64,000 nucleotides of DNA from Thiobacillus sp. (lineage in GTDB: Bacteria; Pseudomonadota; Gammaproteobacteria; Burkholderiales; Thiobacillaceae), in contig JANJWS010000067.1 in NCBI GenBank assembly GCA_024709425.1, forward strand, positions 60,253 through 124,252, written 5' to 3'. The notes under the pieces are model-generated. The model saw only the letters and a list, made by a program, of their open reading frames with translations. It had not been told where the DNA came from and searched no databases. The position numbers were made by a program, and so were the translations under genes. Below, piece by piece: positions 20,425 through 34,351 of this stretch (the stretch's first letter is position 1; the number at the start of each line of letters is the position of its first letter).

Positions 20425-21224
20425 GGGTGCATACGGTGATTGCGGGGGTGTCCGGGCGCATGGGCCGCGCGCTCATCGAGGCTGTCGCCGCCGATCCGGC
20501 CTGCACCCTGCACGCCGCGATCGACCGGCCCGGCAGCCCGCTCATCGGCCAGGATCCCGGCGCCGCTTTCGGCGTTCCCAGCGGTGCCCAGGTGACCGAC
20601 CAGCCCGCTGCCGCACTGGCCGGCGCGCAGGCACTGATCGACTTCACCCGTCCCGAGGCCACGTATGCCTACCTCGACGCCTGCGTCGCCGCCGGCGTGC
20701 CGCTCGTGATCGGTACCACCGGGTTCGACGAGGCGGGCAAGGCCCGCATCGTGGCGGCCGCGCAGCAGATTCCCGTTGTGTTCGCCCCCAACATGAGCGT
20801 CGGGGTGAACCTCCTGATGAAGCTCGCCGAAACGGCGGCGCAGGTCCTCGCCGAAGGCTACGACATCGAGATCGTCGAGGCGCATCACCGCCACAAGGTC
20901 GACGCGCCGTCGGGTACTGCGCTCGGACTGGGCCAGGCCGTGGCGCGCGCGCTGGGCCGCGACCTTGCGAAGTGTGCGGTGTACGGTCGCGAGGGTGTGA
21001 CGGGGGAGCGCGACCCCGACACCATTGGCTTTGCCACTGTGCGCGGCGGCGACATCGTCGGCGACCATACGCTCCTCTTCGCCGGCGTCGGCGAACGTAT
21101 CGAGCTCACCCACAAGGCCAGCAGCCGCGCCACCTTCGCGCAGGGAGCGCTGCGCGCCGCGAAGTGGCTGCAGGGGCGTGCGCCGGGCCTGTACGACATG
21201 CGCGACGTATTGAACCTCAAGTAA
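20421..21224 (+). CDS. dapB: 4-hydroxy-tetrahydrodipicolinate reductase
   Basis: NAD(P)H-dependent second dedicated step of diaminopimelate/lysine synthesis, acting on the product of DapA (encoded at 2788). 267 residues with the Rossmann motif [16 protein letters not shown] and the substrate/catalytic motif [19 protein letters not shown]. The ATG overlaps the bamE stop (ATGA), and a glutaredoxin gene follows 14 bases later. Confidence 0.96.
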   Translation: MRVHTVIAGVSGRMGRALIEAVAADPACTLHAAIDRPGSPLIGQDPGAAFGVPSGAQVTDQPAAALAGAQALIDFTRPEATYAYLDACVAAGVPLVIGTTGFDEAGKARIVAAAQQIPVVFAPNMSVGVNLLMKLAETAAQVLAEGYDIEIVEAHHRHKVDAPSGTALGLGQAVARALGRDLAKCAVYGREGVTGERDPDTIGFATVRGGDIVGDHTLLFAGVGERIELTHKASSRATFAQGALRAAKWLQGRAPGLYDMRDVLNLK

Positions 21225-21238
21225 CAGGACTACGCACC

Positions 21239-21493
21239 ATGAATGCCGTCAAGGTCTACAGCACCGGCACCTGCCCCATCTGCGTCAAGGCCAAGGCCTT
21301 CCTCGACAAGCGCGGCATCGGCTACGACGAGGTCCGCATCGATCTCGACCGCGAGGCGATGCGCGAATTTGCCGTCGTCACGAACGGCGCGCGCACCGTA
21401 CCGCAGATCGTCGTCGACGGCCGCTGCATCGGCGGCTTTACCGAACTGACCGAACTCGACATGGACGGCGGTCTCGACCATCTTCACCCCTGA
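21239..21493 (+). CDS. grxC: Glutaredoxin (class I, GrxC-like)
   Basis: 84 residues with the dithiol active site TCPICVKAK, the cis-proline in RTVPQIVVDG and the glutathione-binding GGFTEL. The second active-site Cys makes it a dithiol glutaredoxin, although CPIC replaces the usual CPYC. It reduces protein-glutathione disulfides in the cytoplasm. It is probably co-transcribed with bamE-dapB. Confidence 0.9.
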   Translation: MNAVKVYSTGTCPICVKAKAFLDKRGIGYDEVRIDLDREAMREFAVVTNGARTVPQIVVDGRCIGGFTELTELDMDGGLDHLHP

Positions 21494-21510
21494 GCAGGAA
21501 GCGGCCGGCA

Positions 21511-21539
21511 TTGAAGCGGGCCGCCAGTTGGGCTATAAT
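21511..21539 (+). promoter_or_regulatory. Strong sigma-70 promoter of carAB
   Basis: TTGAAG (21511-21516), a 17-base spacer and a perfect TATAAT (21534-21539) give the best promoter in the window. Transcription would begin near 21546, a few bases before the hairpin at 21550-21588. Confidence 0.8.
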
Positions 21540-21549
21540 TCTCTTATTC

Positions 21550-21588
21550 AAATTCAGGCGGGTTCGCGCGAGCGGCTCGCCTGAATTT
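21550..21588 (+). promoter_or_regulatory. Hairpin at the 5' end of the carAB leader
   Basis: Arms aaattcaggcg (21550-21560) and cgcctgaattt (21578-21588) are perfectly complementary (11 pairs) around a 17-base loop. The stem ends in a short T run and sits directly after the transcription start. It could be an attenuator or a 5' stabiliser. It would be short as a terminator, so regulation is only suggested. Confidence 0.6.
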
Positions 21589-21613
21589 TGTCACCTGCCT
21601 TTCGGAGTTTTCC

Positions 21614-22750
21614 TTGTCTCGTGCCCAACCCGCCATCCTGGTTCTAGCTGACGGCTCGGTGTTTCGCGGCCAATCGATCGGGGCCGACGGCATCACCGCA
21701 GGCGAGGTGGTGTTCAACACCGCGCTCACCGGCTATCAGGAAATTCTCACCGACCCCTCGTATTCCCGGCAGATCGTCACCCTCACGTACCCCCACATCG
21801 GCAACACCGGCGTCAACGCCGAAGACCGCGAGGCCAACTGCATCCATGCGGCTGGCCTGGTGGTGCGCGACCTGCCGCGTCTGCATTCGAATTTCCGTGC
21901 CGGGCAGTCGCTGTCCGACTATCTCAGGGGCGAGAACATCGTCGCCATCGCCGACATCGATACGCGTCGGCTCACCCGCATCCTGCGCGAAAAGGGCGCG
22001 CAGGCGGGCTGCATCATGGCGGGCACCATCGACGAGGCCAAGGCACTCGCGACAGCGCGCGCCTTTCCGGGGCTCGCCGGCATGGACCTCGCCAAGGTCG
22101 TCAGTGCCCCGGCTGCCTACGAATGGAGCGAAACCGAGTGGAAACTCGGCGCCGGCTACGGCAGACAGACCGAACCGCGATTCCACGTCGTCGCCTTCGA
22201 CTACGGCGTCAAGCGCAACATCCTGCGCATGCTCGCGGAGCGCGGCTGCCGCCTGACCGTGCTGCCGGCGACGGCCAGCGCCGCCGAGGCGCTGGCATTG
22301 AAGCCTGACGGCATTTTCCTGTCCAATGGCCCCGGCGACCCTGAGGCATGCGATTATGCAATTCGCGCGATCGGCGAACTGGTCGCCAAGAAGATCCCGA
22401 CCTTCGGCATCTGCCTTGGCCACCAGCTGCTGGCGCTCGCGTCCGGCGCCAAGACCGTCAAGATGAAATTCGGCCACCACGGTGCCAACCATCCGGTGAA
22501 GGATCTCGACAGCGGCCGCGTGGCGATCACCAGCCAGAACCACGGCTTTGCCGTGGATGCGGCGACGCTTCCCGCCAACATTCGCAGTACCCATGTCTCG
22601 CTGTTCGACGGCTCGCTGCAGGGCATCGCGCGCACCGACGTGCCGGCGTTCAGCTTCCAGGGCCATCCTGAAGCCAGTCCCGGTCCGCATGACGTCAGCT
22701 ATCTGTTCGACCGCTTCATCCAGATGATGGCGGATGCCAAGGCCCACTGA
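21614..22750 (+). CDS. carA: Carbamoyl-phosphate synthase small chain
   Basis: Glutamine amidotransferase subunit feeding ammonia to CarB for arginine and pyrimidine synthesis. 378 residues. The N-terminal CarA domain has [20 protein letters not shown], and the class I amidotransferase domain has [12 protein letters not shown] with the catalytic Cys near 267 and [11 protein letters not shown] with the catalytic His. The start is TTG, preceded by cggag; no in-frame ATG lies near. carB begins two bases after the stop. Confidence 0.96.
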   Translation: MSRAQPAILVLADGSVFRGQSIGADGITAGEVVFNTALTGYQEILTDPSYSRQIVTLTYPHIGNTGVNAEDREANCIHAAGLVVRDLPRLHSNFRAGQSLSDYLRGENIVAIADIDTRRLTRILREKGAQAGCIMAGTIDEAKALATARAFPGLAGMDLAKVVSAPAAYEWSETEWKLGAGYGRQTEPRFHVVAFDYGVKRNILRMLAERGCRLTVLPATASAAEALALKPDGIFLSNGPGDPEACDYAIRAIGELVAKKIPTFGICLGHQLLALASGAKTVKMKFGHHGANHPVKDLDSGRVAITSQNHGFAVDAATLPANIRSTHVSLFDGSLQGIARTDVPAFSFQGHPEASPGPHDVSYLFDRFIQMMADAKAH

Positions 22751-22752
22751 TC

Positions 22753-25959
<3,207 letters not shown>

Positions 25960-25976
25960 TCCCAGAGGGCTGGTTC

Positions 25977-26453
25977 GTGAACAAAATCCCCCTTACCGTG
26001 GTGGGCGCCGAGAAACTGCGCACCGAGTTGCATCATCTCAAGACCGTTGAGCGGCCTGCCGTGATCCAGGCGATCGCCGAGGCGCGCGCGCAGGGCGACC
26101 TTTCCGAAAACGCCGAGTACGACGCGGCGAAGGAAAAGCAGGGCTTCATCGAAGGCCGCATCGCCGAGCTCGAAAGCAAACTGTCCCACGCCCAGATCAT
26201 TGACCCCACCAGCCTCGACGCTGACGGCCGTATCGTTTTCGGAGCCACGGTCGAACTGGAAGACGTCGAAAGCGGCGATACCGTCACCTACCAGATCGTC
26301 GGCGACGACGAGGCGGACATCAAGGCCGGCAAGATCTCGGTCTCGTCGCCGATCGCGCGCGCCCTGATCGGCAAGCATGCCGGCGACGGCGTCGATGTGC
26401 AGGCGCCCGGCGGCGTGCGCCAGTACGAAGTGCTGGACGTGCGCTACATCTGA
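25977..26453 (+). CDS. greA: Transcription elongation factor GreA
   Basis: 158 residues. The N-terminal coiled coil carries the family motif [14 protein letters not shown] with the acidic tip residues that stimulate RNA polymerase transcript cleavage. The C-terminal FKBP-like domain has [17 protein letters not shown] start. It rescues backtracked polymerase. Position directly after carAB is conserved in many proteobacteria. Confidence 0.95.
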   Translation: MNKIPLTVVGAEKLRTELHHLKTVERPAVIQAIAEARAQGDLSENAEYDAAKEKQGFIEGRIAELESKLSHAQIIDPTSLDADGRIVFGATVELEDVESGDTVTYQIVGDDEADIKAGKISVSSPIARALIGKHAGDGVDVQAPGGVRQYEVLDVRYI

Positions 26454-26911
26454 TGCGTCGCTTCTGGGATGGCCTCGCCGGCACGCTGCTGGTGCTGTGG
26501 ATTGGCGGCATGTGGGCGATCGGCTATCTGGCCGCGCCGGTGCTGTTCGCCAGCCTCGACGACAAGCAGCTCGCGGGCAACCTTGCCGGCCGGCTGTTCG
26601 AATGGATGGCGTGGGTGGGGATCGCCGCCTCGGCCTACCTGCTCGTCTACCGTATCGCGCGTGACGGTGGCGCGGCACTGAAAACGTTGTTCTTCTGGAT
26701 CGTGGTGCTGATGCTGGCGCTGATTCTCGCGGGGCAGTTCGGGGTGCAGCCGATCCTGCAGGGCCTCAAGGACCAGGCCATGCCCCAGGCGGTGATGCAG
26801 AGCGTGTTCGCCGACCGTTTCCGCCACTGGCACGGCGTTTCCAGCATCCTCTATCTGATCCAGAGCGCGCTCGGCCTGTTGCTGGTCTGGCGCTCGGGAC
26901 TGGCACGATAG
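26453..26911 (+). CDS. DUF4149 membrane protein
   Basis: 152 residues with four hydrophobic helices (about 8-32, 50-68, 75-97, 128-148) and the family motif AAPVLFASLDDKQLAGNLAGRLF. The ATG shares its first base with the greA stop, so the two genes are coupled. Function unknown. DUF4149 genes are regular companions of greA or yhbY in betaproteobacteria. Confidence 0.85.
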   Translation: MRRFWDGLAGTLLVLWIGGMWAIGYLAAPVLFASLDDKQLAGNLAGRLFEWMAWVGIAASAYLLVYRIARDGGAALKTLFFWIVVLMLALILAGQFGVQPILQGLKDQAMPQAVMQSVFADRFRHWHGVSSILYLIQSALGLLLVWRSGLAR

Positions 26912-26928
26912 ACGTCCCCCGTATCCGT

Positions 26929-27225
26929 TCAGCGCGGCAGCACGATCACCGGCTTGTCTGCGGCGCGGTAGATCACCAGCACCTTGCCGATCTGTTGCAC
27001 CGGCGCGGCGCCCGTGGCGGCGCAGATTTCCTCCATCCACGTTCGGCGGGTCTCGACTTCGTCGCTGGCTGCCTTGATCTTGATCAGTTCGTGCGCCGCA
27101 AGCCCGCGGTCGATTTCCTTCAATACCGCGGGGGTCAGGCCATTGCTGCCGATCATGGCCACCGGCTGCCGGCTGTGTGCCAGGCCCTTGAGGTATTGCC
27201 GCTGGGCGGGGGTGAGTGATTTCAT
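26929..27225 (-). CDS. yhbY: Ribosome-associated RNA-binding protein YhbY (CRM domain)
   Basis: 98 residues forming one CRM domain: LTPAQRQYLKGLAHSRQPV, the GxxG-type loop IGSNGLTP, and KVLVIYRAADKP at the end. YhbY binds pre-50S ribosomal subunits. The start at MKSLTPAQ is preferred; a longer form would run into rlmE. It diverges from rlmE, a near-universal arrangement in proteobacteria. Confidence 0.92.
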   Translation of the reverse strand: MKSLTPAQRQYLKGLAHSRQPVAMIGSNGLTPAVLKEIDRGLAAHELIKIKAASDEVETRRTWMEEICAATGAAPVQQIGKVLVIYRAADKPVIVLPR

Positions 27226-27265
27226 GACGATTCCTTCAAGCGAGGGCGGATTGTAGCCGATACCC

Positions 27266-27925
27266 ATGGTGCACAAACCGAAGCGAACCAAATCCGGCCG
27301 CGCGTGGATGCACGAGCACGTGACCGATCCCTACGTCAAACGGGCCCAGCAGGACGGCTATCGCTCGCGCGCCGCGTACAAGCTCGCGGAAATCGACGCG
27401 CGCGACCGCCTGTTGCGGCCCGGCATGACGGTGGTGGACCTGGGCGCGGCACCCGGCAGCTGGTGCCAGGTGGTGGTGGAAAAGCTGAAGGGGCGGGGCA
27501 GGGTGCTGGCAATCGACCTGTTGCCGGTGGCGCCGCTGGCGGGGGTCGAAAGCCTGGAGGGCGATTTCACCGAGCCGTCGGCACTGGCGTGGCTGGAGAA
27601 AAACCTTCGGGGCAGCCGGGTTGACCTTGTTTTGAGTGATATGGCGCCCAATATAAGCGGTGTGGCGATTCGCGATCAGGCGCGCCATTACGAGTTGTGC
27701 GAGTTGGCGCTGGATTTTGCGGGGCAGTGGCTGAAACCCGATGGCGCTTTTCTCGTCAAAGTGTTCCAGGGGCCGGGATTTGAGGATTTCAGGGCGCAGA
27801 TGCGGCGTGTCTTCGCACGGGTGCTGATCCGCAAGCCGGATGCCTCGCGCGACCGCAGTACCGAAGTTTATTTGATCGGGCGCGACCTCGTGGCCGCGCC
27901 CGAAACCCGCCCGGAAGCTGCCTGA
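27266..27925 (+). CDS. rlmE: 23S rRNA 2'-O-ribose methyltransferase RlmE (FtsJ)
   Basis: 219 residues. It methylates U2552 of 23S rRNA at the A-loop. SAM motif [12 protein letters not shown], catalytic K-D-K-E positions in [26 protein letters not shown] and the C-terminal [10 protein letters not shown]. ftsH follows as in E. coli and most proteobacteria. Confidence 0.95.
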   Translation: MVHKPKRTKSGRAWMHEHVTDPYVKRAQQDGYRSRAAYKLAEIDARDRLLRPGMTVVDLGAAPGSWCQVVVEKLKGRGRVLAIDLLPVAPLAGVESLEGDFTEPSALAWLEKNLRGSRVDLVLSDMAPNISGVAIRDQARHYELCELALDFAGQWLKPDGAFLVKVFQGPGFEDFRAQMRRVFARVLIRKPDASRDRSTEVYLIGRDLVAAPETRPEAA

Positions 27926-27994
27926 CCGGCGCATTAGGGCGACTTTGGGATTAGAATTTGTCTAACGGCACGGTTGGCGTGCCGAGGAGTGAAC

Positions 27995-29887
27995 GTGAAC
28001 AACATGTCCAAGAACATCGCCATCTGGCTGATCATTGCTGTCATCCTGATGACGGTGTTCAACCAGTTTGGTGCGCAGCGCACGACGCAGTCGCAGTTGC
28101 CGTACTCCCAATTCATCGAGGAAGTGCGCCAGCAGCAGATCACCAAGGTGGTGATCGAGGGCAATGTGCTGAAGGGCGAGCGCAGCGACGGCCAGCGCTT
28201 CACCAGCTACGCGCCGAGTGACCCGTGGATGGTGTCGGATCTCCTGAAGAACGGCGTGCAGGTCGAGGCCAAGCCGGAAGAGCAGCCATCCTTCCTCATG
28301 AGCCTGTTCATTTCATGGTTTCCCATGCTGCTCCTGATTGGCGTGTGGATATTCTTCATGCGCCAGATGCAGGGTGGCGGCCGTGGCGGCGCCTTCTCCT
28401 TTGGCAAGAGCCGTGCCCGCCTGCTCGACGAGAACGCCAACCCGGTGACCTTCGCCGATGTCGCGGGTTGCGACGAGGCCAAGGAGGACGTTGCCGAACT
28501 GGTCGAATTTCTCAAGGATCCCTCCAAGTTCCAGAAGCTGGGCGGACGCATCCCGCGCGGCGTGCTGATGGTCGGCCCCCCGGGTACCGGCAAGACGCTG
28601 CTCGCGCGTTCCATCGCCGGTGAAGCCAAGGTGCCGTTCTTCAGCATTTCCGGTTCCGACTTCGTCGAGATGTTCGTCGGCGTGGGCGCCGCGCGCGTGC
28701 GCGACATGTTCGAGCAGGCGAAAAAGAACGCGCCGTGCATCATTTTCATCGACGAGATCGACGCGGTGGGCCGCCAGCGCGGTGCGGGTCTTGGCGGCGG
28801 CAACGACGAGCGTGAGCAGACCCTGAACCAGTTGCTGGTCGAAATGGACGGTTTCGAAGCCAACGCCGGCGTGATCGTCATCGCCGCGACCAACCGCCCC
28901 GATGTGCTCGACCCGGCGCTCCTGCGTCCCGGTCGTTTTGACCGGCAGGTCGTGGTGGGCCTTCCCGATATCCGCGGTCGCGAGCAGATTTTGCTGGTGC
29001 ACATGCGCAAGGTGCCGGTGGCGCCCGACGTGCGCGCCGACATCCTGGCGCGCGGCACACCCGGCATGTCCGGTGCGGATCTTGCCAACCTCGTCAACGA
29101 GGCGGCCCTGTTCGCCGCGCGCGGCAACAAGCGCCTGGTCGACATGGACGACTTCGAACAGGCCAAGGACAAGATCCTCATGGGCGCCGAACGCAAGTCC
29201 ATGGTGATCACGCCCGAGGACAAGAAGAAGACGGCTTATCACGAGTCCGGCCACGCCGTCATCGGCATGACCCTGCCGGGCTGTGACCCGGTACACAAGG
29301 TCACGGTGATCCCGCGCGGCCGTGCGCTGGGTGTCACCATGTCGCTGCCCGAGCAGGACCGTTTCAGCCTGTACAAGGACCAGATGCTGGCGCAGATCAC
29401 CATGCTGTTTGGCGGTCGGGTCGCCGAGGAAGTCTTCGTCGGCAGCATCTCTACCGGCGCGTCCAACGACTTCGAACGCGCCACCGGTATCGCGCGCGAC
29501 ATGGTGACGCGCTATGGCATGTCCGAGGCGCTGGGGCCCATGGTCTACGGGGAGAACGAGGGCGAGGTGTTCCTCGGCCGTTCGGTCACCACGCACAAGA
29601 ACATGAGTGAGGCGACCATGCAGAAGGTCGACGCCGAGATCCGTCGCATCCTCGATGAGCAATACGCGCTGGCGAAGAAAATTCTCACCGACAACCGCGA
29701 CAAGGTCGAGGCAATGACGGCTGCACTACTGGACTATGAAACCATCGACGCTGAGCAGATCGCCGACATCATGGCCGGCCGCCCGGTACGTCCGCCCCGG
29801 CCGGCTACGACACCGCCGCCGGCGGCCGGTGGCGGCGACAAGCCGAGTGCACCGGCGCCGACCGGACAGCCGGCACAGGAAACCTGA
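27995..29887 (+). CDS. ftsH: ATP-dependent zinc metalloprotease FtsH
   Basis: 630 residues. Two membrane helices (about 6-24 and 104-124) flank a small periplasmic domain. The AAA+ module has Walker A GPPGTGKT (about 193), Walker [12 protein letters not shown] and arginine fingers RPGRFDR. The zinc protease has HESGH (about 415) and a downstream Asp ligand. It degrades misfolded membrane proteins and regulators. I choose GTG at 27995 (MNNMSKN) because gaggag lies five bases upstream and homologues begin this way. The C-terminal tail is Pro-rich. Confidence 0.95.
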   Translation: MNNMSKNIAIWLIIAVILMTVFNQFGAQRTTQSQLPYSQFIEEVRQQQITKVVIEGNVLKGERSDGQRFTSYAPSDPWMVSDLLKNGVQVEAKPEEQPSFLMSLFISWFPMLLLIGVWIFFMRQMQGGGRGGAFSFGKSRARLLDENANPVTFADVAGCDEAKEDVAELVEFLKDPSKFQKLGGRIPRGVLMVGPPGTGKTLLARSIAGEAKVPFFSISGSDFVEMFVGVGAARVRDMFEQAKKNAPCIIFIDEIDAVGRQRGAGLGGGNDEREQTLNQLLVEMDGFEANAGVIVIAATNRPDVLDPALLRPGRFDRQVVVGLPDIRGREQILLVHMRKVPVAPDVRADILARGTPGMSGADLANLVNEAALFAARGNKRLVDMDDFEQAKDKILMGAERKSMVITPEDKKKTAYHESGHAVIGMTLPGCDPVHKVTVIPRGRALGVTMSLPEQDRFSLYKDQMLAQITMLFGGRVAEEVFVGSISTGASNDFERATGIARDMVTRYGMSEALGPMVYGENEGEVFLGRSVTTHKNMSEATMQKVDAEIRRILDEQYALAKKILTDNRDKVEAMTAALLDYETIDAEQIADIMAGRPVRPPRPATTPPPAAGGGDKPSAPAPTGQPAQET

Positions 29888-29916
29888 GCGGCTAGCCGGC
29901 TGCAGCGTCTGCAAGG

Positions 29917-29940
29917 GGGGGCTCCGCCCCTCCGTTCTTT
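29917..29940 (+). terminator. Weak hairpin between ftsH and folP
   Basis: GGGGC (29918-29922) and GCCCC (29926-29930) form a five-pair stem with a TCC loop, followed by tccgttcttt. It may attenuate transcription into folP; the stem is short. Confidence 0.35.
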
Positions 29941-29941
29941 C

Positions 29942-30781
29942 ATGTCGTTTCTCCACGCCGCTTCGCATCGACTTTCCCTCGCACGGCCGCTCGTCATGGG
30001 CGTTGTCAACGTGACACCGGATTCGTTTTCGGATGGTGGTCGGCTGACCTGCGCTCAGGCGGCGATCGACCATGCACTCAAGCTGCGCGAAGACGGCGCC
30101 GATATCCTCGACGTCGGTGGAGAATCCACCCGTCCGGGTGCGGCGCCCGTGCCGGTCGACGAGGAGATGCGCCGCGTACTACCGGTGATCGAGGCGCTCG
30201 CCGTGCGCGGCTGCTGCGTCTCCGTCGACACCAACAAGCCCGAGGTCATGCGTGCTGCGATCACGGTGGGGGTGGCGATGGTGAACGACGTCACGGCCCT
30301 GCAGGCACCGGGGGCGCTGGACGTGGTGGCGGCGTCGGGGGCGGCGGTGTGCCTGATGCACATGCGGGGCGAACCGCAGACCATGCAGGAGGCGCCGGTT
30401 TATGACGACGTGGTCGAAGAGGTAGAGGCCTTTCTGCAGGCACGTGTCGCGGCCTGCGAGGCCGCTGGGATCGCACGCGATCGGTTGGTGGTCGACCCCG
30501 GCTTCGGATTTGGCAAGACGCTCGCGCACAATCTGACGCTCTTGAGTCGACTCGGGCACCTCACCGGATCGGGCGTACCGGTCCTGGTGGGGATGTCGCG
30601 CAAATCGATGCTCGGCGCACTGACCGGCTGCCCTGTCGACCGACGCGAATACGCCGGCGTGGCGGCGCACCTGGCAGCTGTCGCGCGTGGTGCGCGACTG
30701 TTGCGTGTGCATGATGTGGCGGCCATGCGCGATGCATTGGCGGTGTGGAACGCAGTGGAGGAACAACACGATGGGACGTAA
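29942..30781 (+). CDS. folP: Dihydropteroate synthase
   Basis: 279 residues. It joins p-aminobenzoate to dihydropterin pyrophosphate in folate synthesis and is the sulfonamide target. Motifs: [28 protein letters not shown], and the late [10 protein letters not shown] that contacts substrates. The last 11 bases overlap glmM, indicating translational coupling, as in the conserved ftsH-folP-glmM order. Confidence 0.95.
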   Translation: MSFLHAASHRLSLARPLVMGVVNVTPDSFSDGGRLTCAQAAIDHALKLREDGADILDVGGESTRPGAAPVPVDEEMRRVLPVIEALAVRGCCVSVDTNKPEVMRAAITVGVAMVNDVTALQAPGALDVVAASGAAVCLMHMRGEPQTMQEAPVYDDVVEEVEAFLQARVAACEAAGIARDRLVVDPGFGFGKTLAHNLTLLSRLGHLTGSGVPVLVGMSRKSMLGALTGCPVDRREYAGVAAHLAAVARGARLLRVHDVAAMRDALAVWNAVEEQHDGT

Positions 30782-32135
30782 GTACTTCGGCACCGATGGC
30801 GTGCGCGGCAGGGTGGGGGAGGCGCCGATCACGCCGGAATTCGTCATGCGCCTGGGCTATGCCGCCGGACAGGTGCTGGTGGCCGACCGCGGCAGACTGC
30901 CGCCCGACCAGCATCCGACCGTGCTCATTGGCAAGGACACGCGCATTTCCGGCTACATGCTGGAGGCCGCGCTGGAAGCCGGATTCACCGCGGCGGGCGT
31001 GAACGTGCTGATGACGGGGCCGATGCCGACACCGGCGGTCGCCTACCTCACGCGGGCGTTGCGCCTGCAGGCCGGCGTGGTGATCTCCGCCTCGCACAAT
31101 CCCTTCGAGGACAACGGCATCAAGTTCTTTTCCGAAGGTGGGCAAAAACTCCCTGACAGCGTCGAGGAGGCCATCGAGGCCCGACTCGATCAGCCCATCG
31201 TCACGGTTTCCGCACGCCAGCTCGGTCGTGCGCGCCGCATCGAGGATGCGGCGGCGCGCTATATCGAATTCTGCAAGAGCACCTTTCCCAACCACCTCGA
31301 CCTGCGCGGCCTGCGCGTCGTCGTCGATTGCGCGCACGGCGCGACGTATCACATCGCGCCGCACGTGCTGCACGAACTGGGCGCGGAGGTCGTCGCCATC
31401 GGCAACGAGCCCAATGGCTTCAACATCAATGACGACTGCGGCGCGACGCACACGCAGGCGCTGTCGGACGCGGTGCGCCGCCATCGCGCCGACCTCGGCA
31501 TTGCGCTCGACGGCGATGGCGACCGGCTGATGATGGCGGACGGCAAGGGCCGCATCTACGATGGCGACCAGCTTGTATACATCATTGCGCGTCACCGCAT
31601 CCAGACTGGCTACATGAAGGGCGGCGTGGTCGGTACCCTGATGACCAATCTGGGCACCGAGCATGCACTGGGTCGCATCCACGTGCCGTTCGAACGCGCC
31701 AAGGTCGGCGACCGCTACGTGCTGGAGCGCCTCGCGGCCAACGGCTGGATGCTTGGTGGTGAGACGTCGGGGCACATCCTCTGCCTGGACAAGCACACCA
31801 CCGGCGACGGCATCGTCTCGGCGTTGCAGGTGCTGCGCGCCCTGCGCGAGTCGGGTGAGACCCTGGAGGGATTCACTGCCGATCTGGAAACCTATCCGCA
31901 GGTCATGATCAACGTGCCGGTCGCCAAAGGATTCAAGCTGGAGTCGGCCACCGGAATCGGTGCTACGGTCGCGGAAGCGGAAGCCGCCCTCAATGGCGGC
32001 GGCCGCATCGTGCTGCGCGCGTCCGGTACCGAGCCACTCATCCGGGTGATGGTGGAGGGGCGCGATGCCACCCTGGTGCGTCACACCGCTGAAACAATCG
32101 CCGCCGCCGTACGCACCGCTGCGTCTGGCGGGTGA
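30771..32135 (+). CDS. glmM: Phosphoglucosamine mutase
   Basis: 454 residues. Converts glucosamine 6-phosphate to glucosamine 1-phosphate for UDP-GlcNAc and peptidoglycan. The phosphoserine loop [14 protein letters not shown] has the catalytic Ser near 108, the metal loop DGDGDRLMM and the sugar-binding GGETSGH follow, and the phosphate-binding [11 protein letters not shown] lies near the end. The start is inside folP. A stretch with a Pho box follows the stop. Confidence 0.96.
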   Translation: MGRKYFGTDGVRGRVGEAPITPEFVMRLGYAAGQVLVADRGRLPPDQHPTVLIGKDTRISGYMLEAALEAGFTAAGVNVLMTGPMPTPAVAYLTRALRLQAGVVISASHNPFEDNGIKFFSEGGQKLPDSVEEAIEARLDQPIVTVSARQLGRARRIEDAAARYIEFCKSTFPNHLDLRGLRVVVDCAHGATYHIAPHVLHELGAEVVAIGNEPNGFNINDDCGATHTQALSDAVRRHRADLGIALDGDGDRLMMADGKGRIYDGDQLVYIIARHRIQTGYMKGGVVGTLMTNLGTEHALGRIHVPFERAKVGDRYVLERLAANGWMLGGETSGHILCLDKHTTGDGIVSALQVLRALRESGETLEGFTADLETYPQVMINVPVAKGFKLESATGIGATVAEAEAALNGGGRIVLRASGTEPLIRVMVEGRDATLVRHTAETIAAAVRTAASGG

Positions 32136-32144
32136 TTTCCCGGT

Positions 32145-32178
32145 CTGAAATAGTTCTGTAATATTCGCCCGTTAGTAT
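32145..32178 (+). promoter_or_regulatory. Pho box and -10 element of pstSCAB
   Basis: At 32145-32162 two CTG-type half sites 11 bases apart (CTGaaATAgtt, CTGtaAT) match the PhoB box pattern. TAGTAT at 32173-32178, ten bases further on, serves as -10. This is the layout of PhoB-activated promoters, where the Pho box replaces the -35. It implies induction of the pst genes under phosphate starvation. Confidence 0.7.
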
Positions 32179-32226
32179 GGCGACGTCGCCCCATGCGGCA
32201 ACGTCAACTACTACCGGAGGTATTAC

Positions 32227-33246
32227 ATGCGTACATTCAACAACCTGCTTCAGGGCACCCTGGCTGCCGCCATGGGCCTGGCGTTCTCGGTGAGCGCGCT
32301 GGCTGCCGACATCACCGGCGCGGGCGCAACCTTCCCCTATGCCGTCTACACCAAGTGGGCCGAAGCCTACCAGGCCGCGACCGGCAACAAGGTGAACTAC
32401 CAGGGGATCGGCTCGTCGGGTGGCGTGAAGCAGATCAAGGCCAAGACCGTCGACTTCGGCGGCACGGACGCTCCGGTGAAGGAAGAGGACCTTGACGCTG
32501 CGAAACTGGTGCAGGTCCCGACCGTCATGGGCGGCGTCACGATCGTGATGAACGTTCCCGGCATCGCATCCGGCAAGCTGAAGCTGGATGGCCCCACCGC
32601 CGCCAACATCTTTCGTGGCGCGATCACCAAATGGAACGATCCGGCCATCGCCAGGCTGAACCCCGGCGTCAATCTGCCCGATCTGGCCATCACCGTGTCG
32701 CACCGTTCCGACGGTTCGGGCACCACGTATGCCTTCACCAACTACCTCGCCAAGCAGTCGATGGCCTTCATGCGCGAAGTCGGCGCCGGCAACACCGTGA
32801 ACTGGCCTGCCAACGCCGTCGGCGGCAAGGGTAACCCGGGTGTGGCCGCCAACGTGCAGAAGATCAAGGGTGCGATCGGTTACGTCGACATCGCCGATGC
32901 GATGAAAAACAACATGAGCTTCGTCGCGCTGAAGAACAAGGCCGGCAACTTCATCGTGCCGAACCAGCAGGCGGTGGCCGATGCGGCGGCGGGTGCGAAC
33001 TTCAAGGTGAAGGGCATGGCCCCCGACCTGCTCGACCAGACCCACAAGAACGCCTGGCCGATCACGACCGCGACCTATGTGCTCGCATACGAGAAGGGCG
33101 CGGACGCGGCCAAGCAGAAGGGCGTGGTCGATTTCTTCACCTGGTCGCTCAACAACGGCCAGACAATGGCAGCCGAGCTGGGCTTCGTGGCCTTGCCGCC
33201 CAACGTCGTGAAGATGGTCGAAGCTGAAATGAAGAACATCAAGTAA
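32227..33246 (+). CDS. pstS: Phosphate-binding protein PstS
   Basis: 339 residues. Signal peptide (about 1-26, ending SALA) then the typical mature start DITGAGATFPYAVYTKW. Phosphate-contacting loops GIGSSGGVKQI, FGGTDAPV and SHRSDGSGTTYAF are present. Periplasmic receptor of the high-affinity phosphate ABC transporter. A ggaggt ribosome site precedes the ATG. A strong hairpin separates it from pstC, which should raise PstS over the membrane subunits. Confidence 0.96.
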   Translation: MRTFNNLLQGTLAAAMGLAFSVSALAADITGAGATFPYAVYTKWAEAYQAATGNKVNYQGIGSSGGVKQIKAKTVDFGGTDAPVKEEDLDAAKLVQVPTVMGGVTIVMNVPGIASGKLKLDGPTAANIFRGAITKWNDPAIARLNPGVNLPDLAITVSHRSDGSGTTYAFTNYLAKQSMAFMREVGAGNTVNWPANAVGGKGNPGVAANVQKIKGAIGYVDIADAMKNNMSFVALKNKAGNFIVPNQQAVADAAAGANFKVKGMAPDLLDQTHKNAWPITTATYVLAYEKGADAAKQKGVVDFFTWSLNNGQTMAAELGFVALPPNVVKMVEAEMKNIK

Positions 33247-33296
33247 ATCGCCAACACGCGACATGATGTCATCCCGGGGTCGGTGCGGTCCCGGGT

Positions 33297-33339
33297 GTCT
33301 GAGAAAGCAGCCGCCCGCAAGGCGGCTGCTTTCTCAGAC
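33297..33339 (+). promoter_or_regulatory. Perfect 19-pair hairpin between pstS and pstC
   Basis: Arms at 33297-33315 and 33321-33339 are exact complements (gtctgagaaagcag.. and ..ctgctttctcagac) around a five-base loop. There is no T tract after it, so it is more likely an mRNA-stabilising or partial-termination element than a full terminator. A second GC hairpin (cccgggg/tcccggg) lies just upstream at 33273-33295. Confidence 0.8.
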
Positions 33340-33366
33340 AAAGAACGAAACGATAGGCACCCCACC

Positions 33367-34344
33367 GTGAGCGAGCCCAGCGCATCCGCCGAAGCCGATC
33401 TGCATGCCTGGCAGGTCAGGAAATTCTGGCTGCAGGACCAGTTTTTCCATTACACGACCCAGTTGTTCGCGATCGTCGTCCTGGCGGCGCTGGTGGGCAT
33501 CATGGTGTCGCTTGGCATCGAGGCGTGGCCGAGCCTCAAGGAGTTCGGTCCCTCCTTCCTGTGGACCAACGTCTGGAGCGTGCCGGACGACCGCTACGGC
33601 GCGCTGGCCGCCATCTACGGTACCGTCGTGACGTCGGTGCTGGCGTTGCTGATCGCGGTGCCGATCAGCTTCGGCATCGCATTGTTTCTCACCGAAACGT
33701 GTCCGGTGTGGCTGCGCCGTCCGCTCGGCACCGCCATCGAACTGCTGGCCGGCATTCCCTCGATCGTCTACGGAATCTGGGGCCTGTTCGTCTTCGCGCC
33801 CCTGTTCGCGGAATACGTCCAGCCACCTCTGCAGGCCTGGCTGGGCGATGTACCGGTCATTGGCGGCTGGTTCTCCGGACCGCCCATCGGGGTGGGCATC
33901 CTCACCGCGAGCATCGTGCTGGCGATGATGGTGATTCCCTTCATCGCTTCGGTCATGCGCGACGTGTTCGAGACCGTGCCGCACGTGCTGAAGGAATCGG
34001 CTTACGGCGTGGGCTGCACCACCTGGGAGGTGGTGCGTCATGTCGTGCTGCCATATTCCCGCGTCGGCGTCATCGGCGGCATCATGCTCGGGCTTGGGCG
34101 CGCACTGGGTGAGACCATGGCGGTGACTTTCGTCATCGGCAACGCCAACCGCATCAATGGCAGTCTGTTCGCACCTGGTACTTCGATCGCATCGACGCTT
34201 GCCAACGAATTCGGCGAGGCGGATCCCGGGCTGCACATCGCATCGCTGTTCGCGCTGGGCTTGGTCCTCTTCATCATTACTTTCATCGTGCTGGCGGTCT
34301 CGCGCTGGATGATCAGCCGCAGCATGGGCTCCGACGGTCTGTGA
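33367..34344 (+). CDS. pstC: Phosphate ABC transporter permease PstC
   Basis: 325 residues with six membrane helices and the binding-protein-dependent permease loop ([29 protein letters not shown] motif) that contacts PstB. GTG at 33367 is chosen because it lies downstream of the hairpin; a longer reading from 33283 would translate the hairpin itself. PstC pairs with PstA to form the channel. Confidence 0.93.
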   Translation: MSEPSASAEADLHAWQVRKFWLQDQFFHYTTQLFAIVVLAALVGIMVSLGIEAWPSLKEFGPSFLWTNVWSVPDDRYGALAAIYGTVVTSVLALLIAVPISFGIALFLTETCPVWLRRPLGTAIELLAGIPSIVYGIWGLFVFAPLFAEYVQPPLQAWLGDVPVIGGWFSGPPIGVGILTASIVLAMMVIPFIASVMRDVFETVPHVLKESAYGVGCTTWEVVRHVVLPYSRVGVIGGIMLGLGRALGETMAVTFVIGNANRINGSLFAPGTSIASTLANEFGEADPGLHIASLFALGLVLFIITFIVLAVSRWMISRSMGSDGL

Positions 34345-34351
34345 GGGGCGC

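Noticed and set aside
33283-33366. Longer PstC start upstream of the GTG
   Set aside because: It would translate through the intergenic hairpin and adds a non-conserved Ala/Lys/Arg-rich stretch.
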